This document shows positions 29,287-33,741 of a stretch of 33,741 bases of DNA, in pieces. This DNA is from a virus. Every line of letters starts with the position of its first letter. The first letter of the stretch is position 1. The notes under the pieces were generated by a model. That model did not search any database, was not told the DNA's origin, and worked only from the letters and a program-made list of their open reading frames with translations. A program made the position numbers and the translations under genes. Where the stretch lies: IMG/VR virus record IMGVR_UViG_3300035703_000279, positions 1-33,741 of that record. One strand, written 5' to 3'.

Positions 29287-30127
29287 GGTCGGCCTCCTTC
29301 AGCGGTATCTGGTCGGATGCCGGGCTGGCCTTGTTGCGACGATTGATCGCGGCTCGCATCTTTTCCGCACCCGACACCATCTGAGCCACTAGCTCCGGAT
29401 CAGGTGTCGGCAGCACTGGTCCGGAGGTATTCGATAGAGTGTTTTTGAGGGTGGAAGGCGCGTCAGCGTCTGTCTTCTCTCTCTCCTCTTCTCTACTCTC
29501 TCTCCTCTCCTCTTGGAACGGTGGCGTTACGCTCGACCGTAACGGGACCGTAACAGGAGCGTAACGAGACCGTAACGGGACCGTAACGGGAGCGTAACCG
29601 GGAAGATCGTTACTGTGTAAGGACTTAGCGTTTTGGGTTTCGGCGTGTTCGGGTTCCGTTACGGTCTCGTTACGCTCAACCGTAACGGGAGCGTAACGAG
29701 ACCGTAACGGCGGCGTAACAGGACCGTAACGGGAGCGTAACGGTGGCGTAACCTGTTCGGCGACATACTGAGCCGTGGTTCGCGACCTGTGCTTGCTCAT
29801 CCGGCTCTGTGCCAGGGCCCGATCTTTGGCAGACTGGCCGTTGTGCCGCTCGAAGTTCGGCAGGCCCAGACTGCTAGATGCCTCGTCGATGATCAACCAC
29901 TTGGCGGCCTGCACGGCTGCGCACCATCCGGGACATGAGAGTCGCTTGTCCATCGCAGCCGCAGACACGGTCACCCATGGATCATCCGCAGTCGCCTGAG
30001 AATCGAACCACGCCCACATGGCATGCAGCCTGCCGATGACAGCGAATGCGTCCATGCCCAGAGCGTCGGCAATCTCCCAGACTGATGGGTCGTCCGAGAG
30101 GTTGGTACGTACTTTGATCCAAGACAT
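29279..30127 (-). CDS. Phage replication initiator-type protein containing the origin iterons
   Basis: A 282-residue protein from ATG 30127 with GGAGG 5 nt upstream. The N-terminal winged-helix (MSWIKVRTNLSDDPSVWEIAD...) matches phage replication proteins that bind DNA and load host helicase. Residues 125-150 and 177-203 are 11-residue repeats of the PLRSRYAPVTV type that simply translate the 33-bp (3 x 11 bp) iteron periodicity. The Arg/Glu-rich and C-terminal parts (205-282) are disordered or helical. Lambda O-like arrangement: initiator gene carrying its own origin. Confidence 0.72.
   Translation of the reverse strand: MSWIKVRTNLSDDPSVWEIADALGMDAFAVIGRLHAMWAWFDSQATADDPWVTVSAAAMDKRLSCPGWCAAVQAAKWLIIDEASSSLGLPNFERHNGQSAKDRALAQSRMSKHRSRTTAQYVAEQVTPPLRSRYGPVTPPLRSRYAPVTVERNETVTEPEHAETQNAKSLHSNDLPGYAPVTVPLRSRYAPVTVPLRSSVTPPFQEERRESREEEREKTDADAPSTLKNTLSNTSGPVLPTPDPELVAQMVSGAEKMRAAINRRNKASPASDQIPLKEADHG
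29525..29752. repeat. 11-bp iteron array, probable replication origin
   Basis: CGTAAC recurs in exact 11-bp phase at 29538, 29549, 29560, 29571, 29582, 29593 (cluster A) and 29681, 29692, 29703, 29714, 29725, 29736, 29747 (cluster B), with a unit CGTAACGGGAC/G. Inverted CGTTAC lies at 29525, 29608, 29657 and 29668. The clusters flank a less GC-rich spacer (about 29600-29656). Such iterons within an initiator gene are the standard signature of a phage origin. No unique spacers exist, so it is not a CRISPR array. Confidence 0.85.
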
Positions 30128-30164
30128 GGGACCTCCTGTCGCTCGTCGATGTGAATGTGTATGG

Positions 30165-30216
30165 CCGGGTCGGCCATCCATGGCCCCGCCCGGTCGGAGT
30201 GCGCGTCAGCACGCGC
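30165..30216 (-). promoter_or_regulatory. Double hairpin upstream of the replication gene, with AUGGAU loop
   Basis: A GC-rich stem (CCGGG 30165-30169 with CCCGG 30189-30193, inner GGCC 30172-30175 with 30182-30185) closes a hexaloop that reads AUGGAU on the minus strand. A second hairpin GCGCGT-CAGC-ACGCGC (30201-30216) precedes it. The gene's ribosome-binding site ACAGGAGGT (30131-30138) follows. GGA in a hairpin loop and a GGA in the Shine-Dalgarno are features of CsrA targets; the same double hairpin recurs at 1954-2002. Confidence 0.5.
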
Positions 30217-30221
30217 GTGGA

Positions 30222-30731
30222 TCAGAGATTGTGCCTAGGTAAATCTAAATACCAACCACAGATCCCGTCTTTGTGCCCGCGCTTTTCAAGAAATCGCAGC
30301 ATGGATTCCGATAGCGGGCGCTCGGCTGCAAAATTAGGGTGATTCTTTTCAAATAGACTCCACGATCCAGACAGAATTCCTTTGCGACGCACGAAAGGGT
30401 GCAACCAGATCCACTGAAGAGCTGGCCCGCCCTCCTCTCTTTGCCGAAAGCAGCAAGCACCAACGCATGGAACTTTGCCATTAACAAGCCAATCCTTGTA
30501 AACCCATAGGTAAGCGGTAGAATTAATATCATATTCGCGTCCGTCATATCCGTAGAGCGTCATGCTCCTACGCTCTTTACCAAAGTATTGCGCCATCTTG
30601 TAAACAGCTTTCCTATGAGCAATCGCTGATGTCGTAGAAACCGATATCATGGCAAAACAAGGGCTGGCAACCATCACCTCTTTGGCCTGGGTGTCAATCA
30701 TAGGACATCTAATGTCAAAATTATTCCACAT
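30222..30731 (-). CDS. GNAT-type acetyltransferase (accessory)
   Basis: A 169-residue protein from ATG 30731. The block LQWIWLHPFVRRKGILSGSW (about 111-130) resembles GNAT motif A, in which the (R/Q)RKG segment binds acetyl-CoA, followed by SLFEKNHPNFAAERPLSESMLRFLEKRG. Such proteins occur as accessory genes in phages and plasmids. The DNA is visibly AT-richer than its neighbours. It overlaps the upstream gene by 11 nt. Substrate unknown. Confidence 0.55.
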   Translation of the reverse strand: MWNNFDIRCPMIDTQAKEVMVASPCFAMISVSTTSAIAHRKAVYKMAQYFGKERRSMTLYGYDGREYDINSTAYLWVYKDWLVNGKVPCVGACCFRQREEGGPALQWIWLHPFVRRKGILSGSWSLFEKNHPNFAAERPLSESMLRFLEKRGHKDGICGWYLDLPRHNL

Positions 30732-31014
30732 CACTTTTTACATCCTTATCGATTTTATTTAGTGAATTAATTAGCGCCCTTGCTACCGCATGCAATCCGC
30801 TGTCGCACGCATCAGCCAGCTGGACTATAGCTTCGGCAAGCGTAGGTCCTTCGTCTTCGCTTTGCGAATTTGAAAGTGATTCGGCAATCATTCTTATATT
30901 GCCTGCGCATTTATCCATTGCGTCTACTAAATTTGCTGGCTCCCAGTTCGAGTCCGAAACATTTGGCGAGATAAAACAATCCCTAATTGCTTGCCTAATA
31001 TTATCTTGAATCAT
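30721..31014 (-). CDS. Hypothetical protein, AT-rich island
   Basis: A 97-residue helical protein (MIQDNIRQAIRDCFISPNV..., LADACDSGLHAVARALINSL). ATG 31014 is preferred because GGGGGAA lies 6 nt upstream; a TTG 15 nt earlier is possible. It shares the AT-rich base composition of the acetyltransferase gene, and both may have been acquired together. No family recognised. Confidence 0.5.
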   Translation of the reverse strand: MIQDNIRQAIRDCFISPNVSDSNWEPANLVDAMDKCAGNIRMIAESLSNSQSEDEGPTLAEAIVQLADACDSGLHAVARALINSLNKIDKDVKSDVE

Positions 31015-31070
31015 CAAAAATTCCCCCAATCAATCCCCTAACTGCCTCCCAGCACCCCGCTGGTCAGCAT

Positions 31071-31139
31071 CGCAGGCAGGAGGAATCGAACCCCCTAGCC
31101 CCCTGGTCTATAAGTCCCAGAAGGCCACCCAGTGCCCGC
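31071..31139 (-). tRNA. tRNA-like gene with aberrant anticodon arm (anticodon possibly TAT, uncertain)
   Basis: On the minus strand GCGGGCA (31139-31133) pairs with TGCCTGC (31078-31072). The T arm GGGGG-TTCGATT-CCTCC is intact (31095-31079). Between them a CTGG/CCAG stem closes an enlarged loop of about 10 nt containing CTTATAG, so a normal seven-base anticodon loop cannot be drawn. The D arm is also short, and the total is about 69 nt. Phage tRNAs can be degenerate, and this may be a decayed or unusual tRNA. Confidence 0.55.
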
Positions 31140-31251
31140 CTCGAAACACGATCAATAGGTTGGGCTTTCAGGTCGTCGACAGGCAGCGCATCGGCTGTAC
31201 AAAGAAGTCGGCCACAACCCTGCCGATATCCATACTCACCCAACCCATGGC
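31140..31251. other. Intergenic stretch before the tRNA-like gene
   Basis: About 110 bp with no convincing gene. A 26-codon minus-strand ORF lies here without a good ribosome-binding site. No clear promoter or terminator is seen. Confidence 0.4.
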
Positions 31252-31674
31252 TCAGAACGGCAGGTCTGCTGCCTCAATATCGTTTTTGGTTTCAGTCGCA
31301 GCGAAGGACCGCACCCGAGCGGTTGGTCCGTAGTCTCCACCTTGCTCCAGATACACAGTTGCTTGGCATGTCTTGCCAGTAAGCTCACCAGTGTTGAACT
31401 TGCGAGCGATCCCAACCGCTGCGGCTAACTCGCGAAGCTTGGACAGGGCGATCTCTCGTACAGCAACTGTCGGATGGCCGACGTTCAGGTACTCGTAAAT
31501 ATGTAGCCCGTTGTCCAAGCCGCCCTGCACTCGCAGGATCAGCTTGAGCATCTCATGCCCCTTCTTAGAGCGAGTCTCTTCGGCGCTAGATACCACAACA
31601 GTGTGAATCCCTGGTGTCACATGCTTACGTGCCGGGGCTGCCGGTTTCGCCGCATCGCTCCACTCAATGTCCAT
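31252..31674 (-). CDS. DUF669-type single-stranded DNA-binding protein
   Basis: A 140-residue protein. The core matches the DUF669 pattern (GIHTVVVSSAEETRSKKGHEMLKLILRVQGG...IYEYLNVGHPTVAVREIALSKLRELAAAVG). The C-terminus ends DIEAADLPF, an acidic-hydrophobic tail like that of SSB proteins (DDIPF) that recruits partners. It is preceded by GGAGA. It would coat ssDNA during phage replication and pair with the annealase-like protein two genes upstream. Confidence 0.8.
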   Translation of the reverse strand: MDIEWSDAAKPAAPARKHVTPGIHTVVVSSAEETRSKKGHEMLKLILRVQGGLDNGLHIYEYLNVGHPTVAVREIALSKLRELAAAVGIARKFNTGELTGKTCQATVYLEQGGDYGPTARVRSFAATETKNDIEAADLPF

Positions 31675-31912
31675 GCACCATCTCCTCTACACATCCCACA
31701 CACACTGGACGGCCATCGACGTGACGACCGTAAACACAAAGCCATCCCGTATCGACCAGCTCGCTGACCTGCGGATCAGACATGTACCACCTGCGAACAC
31801 ACATCCTGCCGCAGCTCGAGCAGTTGCAGACTTTAATGTCGGGTGGTATCTGAATCGCTCGGCCCAGGCTGTCGCGAGTCCATACCACCGGCCGTGGAAA
31901 GTTTTTAATCAT
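31664..31912 (-). CDS. Small Cys-rich zinc-binding protein
   Basis: An 82-residue protein with two CxxC pairs: CNCSSCGRMC (around 29-38) and CVGCVEE near the end. One zinc ribbon with a Trp/Tyr-rich middle is likely. It overlaps both neighbours (ATGA upstream, 11 nt downstream). Role unknown; linked by position to ssDNA-binding and recombination functions. Confidence 0.6.
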   Translation of the reverse strand: MIKNFPRPVVWTRDSLGRAIQIPPDIKVCNCSSCGRMCVRRWYMSDPQVSELVDTGWLCVYGRHVDGRPVCVGCVEEMVHGH

Positions 31913-32676
31913 TCAGCTCCTAAACGGATGACACCCTGAAGGTGCTCGATGACCTCGACAGCGTGATCAGACTGAAGTCCCTGTGAAACCTTCTTGGTCT
32001 TGATCTCGTAGTCGCCGCGAAGATCTTCAAAGTAGAGTTCGGTCGGCTTGATAGTCGTCGGACGTAGTGCGCGTGCCTCGGCGTGCAGCTTCAGGATCTG
32101 ATCGAGCTGCTCACGCGATGCCATCACGGCACGGGGCTCCGCCACCTTCGGCTCGACAGCAACAACCTGCACCTGCTTGGCTGCGGCTCTTGGCTTGGGT
32201 GCAATCTCGACATGGGCTAGCTCTGCATGATCCATCTCTTCTGCTGGTGTAGTCTGCAGCGAAGCATCCAGCAGAGGGACCACCCAAGCTAGAGCTGATC
32301 GGCATGCTCTGGATGTTGCGCGAGTCTGAGCCATCGCACGCTTGGCGTAGCGAGGACGTGATGACCACATCGGCTCATCGGTGCCTACAAACCCCTCGGC
32401 GCTAGCTACTATCTCGCCATCGGACAGCCGGATCAGATCACAGACTGCTCGGATATCTCCGCCAGTGAGCTCCTCGACGCAGTTAATCCTTGGACTGAGT
32501 CCGTTGGCTGCAGCTAGGGCCTGCCATCCTTCAGCCTTGATGTATTTCTTGCCCTTGAGATCAATGCTGCACTGCATCACGATCTGCCGGCAAGCGTCTG
32601 CCACTTGATGGCCACGTGTCACCACATCGCGCGGTACGATATGAGATTGAGAATCTTCAATAGGAACTAAACTCAC
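31909..32676 (-). CDS. Putative ssDNA-annealing/recombination protein
   Basis: A 255-residue protein from GTG 32676 (GTGA overlap with csrA). The block KKYIKAEGWQALAAANGLSPRI followed by ...RYAKRAMAQTRATSRACRSALAWVVPLL...TPAEEM is a conserved pattern of phage early-operon proteins that I associate with RecT/Rad52-type annealases or their relatives. The second half is a linker and a helical C-terminal domain (REQLDQILKLHAEARAL). Association with an SSB and a resolvase supports a recombination role. The family call is tentative. Confidence 0.5.
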   Translation of the reverse strand: MSLVPIEDSQSHIVPRDVVTRGHQVADACRQIVMQCSIDLKGKKYIKAEGWQALAAANGLSPRINCVEELTGGDIRAVCDLIRLSDGEIVASAEGFVGTDEPMWSSRPRYAKRAMAQTRATSRACRSALAWVVPLLDASLQTTPAEEMDHAELAHVEIAPKPRAAAKQVQVVAVEPKVAEPRAVMASREQLDQILKLHAEARALRPTTIKPTELYFEDLRGDYEIKTKKVSQGLQSDHAVEVIEHLQGVIRLGAE

Positions 32677-32870
32677 GTAACAACCTCCTGCTTAAGTTTA
32701 TTAATTACCTGCTTAACTCGCACTATCTTGACATCTGCCGGAGCATTTATGCCAATACGAACCCTGCCTCCATCAATGTCAGCAATAACCAATGAGATGT
32801 CTCCATGCATAGTTTGCAACACAATGGTCTCTCCACCACACGACACTGGACGGGCTGATAAGCACAGCAT
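32673..32870 (-). CDS. csrA: CsrA/RsmA-family translational regulator (phage-encoded)
   Basis: A 65-residue protein. MLCLSARP starts the fold, GGETIVLQTMHGDISLVIADI, GRVRIGINAPADVKIVRVKQVINKL follow, aligning with CsrA (MLILTRRVGETL ... QVRIGVNAPKEVSVHREEI). Arg51 aligns with the RNA-binding Arg44 of E. coli CsrA; Arg6 is replaced by Ala, and there is a 4-residue insertion after the first strand. ATG 32870 overlaps the upstream stop (TAATG) with GGAGG 7 nt upstream. CsrA dimers bind GGA motifs in mRNA leaders. It is among the first genes of the operon. Confidence 0.85.
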   Translation of the reverse strand: MLCLSARPVSCGGETIVLQTMHGDISLVIADIDGGRVRIGINAPADVKIVRVKQVINKLKQEVVT

Positions 32871-33112
32871 TAGGCAACCTCCACAGGAGTGGTCACTGTC
32901 CATCGGATAGTCGAGCAGCGCGCTATCTCGAGTGACTCGTGTAGCCGGCTGATCGCCTCGTCTGCTTTTGCTATGTTCCGGCAGTAAAATCTAAAAATGC
33001 TGGTACTGCCGCAGGCATGCGCCCGGCTGCGCTTACTGATCTGATCGCGTCGGTACATGATCAGGCCCGTAAGCTCCGACTCAAGTCTCTGGATCCTGCT
33101 GCTATAGCTCAT
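32870..33112 (-). CDS. Hypothetical basic protein
   Basis: An 80-residue helical, basic protein (RIQRLESELTGLIMYRRDQISKRSRAHACGS..., AKADEAISRLHESLEIAR). AGGAG lies 7 nt before the ATG. It sits between the small lipoprotein and csrA. No family recognised. Confidence 0.6.
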   Translation of the reverse strand: MSYSSRIQRLESELTGLIMYRRDQISKRSRAHACGSTSIFRFYCRNIAKADEAISRLHESLEIARCSTIRWTVTTPVEVA

Positions 33113-33115
33113 GGT

Positions 33116-33238
33116 CTATCTCCTGATAGTGGTGGTCACAGATGTGCCACCGGACTGATACGACACTTGGATCTCGGTCTGAATGTGAGAGCACCCAGTA
33201 GTACAGAGGGCGATCCCGATCCCGATTATTTTCCACAT
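33116..33238 (-). CDS. 40-residue putative lipoprotein
   Basis: MWKIIGIGIALCTTGCSHIQ starts with Lys then a short hydrophobic core and a lipobox-like TTGC; a beta-type, Thr-rich mature part of about 25 residues follows (YQSGGTSVTTTIRR). It is the first gene of the leftward operon, with GGGAGCGG upstream and the next ATG only 3 nt after its stop. Similar tiny phage lipoproteins block superinfection or receptor access; this function is inferred. Confidence 0.55.
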   Translation of the reverse strand: MWKIIGIGIALCTTGCSHIQTEIQVSYQSGGTSVTTTIRR

Positions 33239-33264
33239 CGCTAACCGCTCCCTGTGCCAACTGT

Positions 33265-33292
33265 TGTATGCACTATGTCGGCACTGCGTCAA
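33265..33292 (-). promoter_or_regulatory. Candidate leftward early promoter
   Basis: On the minus strand TTGACG (33292-33287) and CATACA (33270-33265) are separated by 16 bp, about 27 bp upstream of the first leftward start codon (33238). The -35 is near consensus, the -10 weak. The region 33239-33358 lies between divergent transcription units and would be the main regulatory switch of the phage. Confidence 0.45.
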
Positions 33293-33358
33293 CGGCTAAG
33301 TTACAAATATTTTGATTTTCCCATTTCGGCGCCGGGTTGGGAGGTCTAGCATTGCGAC

Positions 33359-33649
33359 ATGGCACGACGCGCGAAACAACCAGACGAACGCAAAGACGGA
33401 CAGATACGTGTCCGTGCAGTGGTGCACGATTTGCTGGTTGGCTTGGAGCAGAGGATAAGGGAGCGAACAGGGGACACGATGACGCAGAGCGACATCGTTC
33501 ACATGTCACTCAGAATGTTGGCTAAGGCGATTGCACCGGATCTTGCATCGACACCGTCAGGAGTGGAGTTTTTGGCGTCGGCGTTGCTGGCCGCTTGCGA
33601 CCAGCCTGAAGGGCCCGTGCAAGAACAGCAGAGCCCTCGCCCTGCTTAA
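33359..33649 (+). CDS. Ribbon-helix-helix-like small regulator
   Basis: A 96-residue protein. GQIRVRAVV (beta strand), HDLLVGLEQRIRERTG (helix) and TQSDIVHMSLRMLAKAI (helix) fit an RHH DNA-binding fold, preceded by a basic arm (MARRAKQPDERK) and followed by an acidic, probably disordered tail. It is divergent from the leftward operon across the promoter region and converges with the Xis-like gene. It is the best visible candidate for a lysogeny or early-gene repressor. No helix-turn-helix CI-like gene is seen elsewhere. Confidence 0.6.
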   Translation: MARRAKQPDERKDGQIRVRAVVHDLLVGLEQRIRERTGDTMTQSDIVHMSLRMLAKAIAPDLASTPSGVEFLASALLAACDQPEGPVQEQQSPRPA

Positions 33650-33741
33650 CTTGCCCTACCCCCCCCCCCCCCCCTAAATTAACACGACGTGCACGGGGCG
33701 AGGTTTGAATGCTACTCAGAAAACGCTGCAGCTCAGATTCT
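33594..33741. repeat. Terminal overlap, right copy
   Basis: This copy of bases 1-147 has one extra C in the homopolymer (16 instead of 15). It holds the end of the 33359-33649 gene and the 3' part of the Xis-like gene. The genome unit is about 33,593 bp after removing one copy. Confidence 0.93.

Noticed and set aside
29525-29752. CRISPR-like array
   Set aside because: Units are 11 bp with no unique spacers, lie inside a coding gene and have inverted flanking copies; an iteron origin explains them better.
31163-31241. 26-codon ORF in the gap after the SSB gene
   Set aside because: No ribosome-binding site at a usable distance, no overlap with neighbours, and no composition signal; not supportable.

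Overview
The window is one complete temperate siphovirus-type phage genome of about 33.6 kb, opened at an arbitrary point. Bases 1-147 recur at 33594-33741, differing only by one C in a homopolymer, so the ends overlap and the molecule closes into a circle (unit about 33,593 bp). The attachment site is intact: the 3' half of a tRNA-Pro(GGG) gene (585-632) lies just upstream of a tyrosine integrase and is flanked by repeated ACTCAGAAA boxes. This is therefore the episomal or packaged form, not a prophage with separated attL and attR. By eye GC is in the high 50s percent, with several AT-rich islands. Domain styles I associate with Planctomycetes suggest a planctomycete host: Cys-rich WNG modules joined by Thr/Ser linkers, a papain-like protease, the 'GPWG' N-terminus of the integrase, and a Cys-rich partner of a glycosyltransferase. 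This host call is inference.

Layout. Only three genes and the tRNA remnant are on the + strand: the integrase, a small membrane protein behind it, and a ribbon-helix-helix protein (33359-33649) whose upstream region is shared with the leftward operon. Everything else runs leftward with almost no gaps, mostly through ATGA, GTGA or TGATG stop/start overlaps. The early block (33238 to 24527) encodes a tiny lipoprotein, CsrA, a probable recombination/annealing protein, a zinc protein, a DUF669-type ssDNA-binding protein, a tRNA-like gene, an acetyltransferase, and a replication protein whose gene contains an exactly 11-bp-phased iteron array (likely origin). It continues with zinc proteins, a sigma-like factor, a DUF3310 protein, a beta sliding clamp, a RusA-like resolvase and an HNH nuclease. 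A receptor-binding block follows (24525 to 21449): spike-base protein, small structural proteins, a repeat-rich fibre and a phosphoesterase. A GIY-YIG nuclease sits against terS.

The packaging and head module (20369 to 13475) is HK97-like: TerS, TerL, a C39-like peptidase, portal, prohead protease, capsid and connectors. The tail module (13475 to 7421) has a tail terminator, tail tube, a G/GT-type -1 frameshift and a tape measure. The distal end (7984 to 4462) carries mucin-like, Cys-rich tail proteins followed by a glycosyltransferase resembling polypeptide GalNAc-transferases. The operon finishes with a holin-like protein, a lipoprotein-like protein, a papain-family protease, a hypothetical protein and an HNH protein, ending at a hairpin terminator near 1954-1982.

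How the parts may work together. The replication protein probably binds the iterons in its own gene and recruits host polymerase, helicase and primase, none of which the phage encodes, while the phage supplies its own clamp, SSB, annealase and resolvase. CsrA, the sigma-like factor, the Xis-like protein and the RHH protein are the visible regulators; no CI-type repressor is recognisable. The most unusual systems are the glycosyltransferase with its mucin-like tail proteins, the phage CsrA with AUGGAU hairpins ahead of the replication gene, and the iteron origin.
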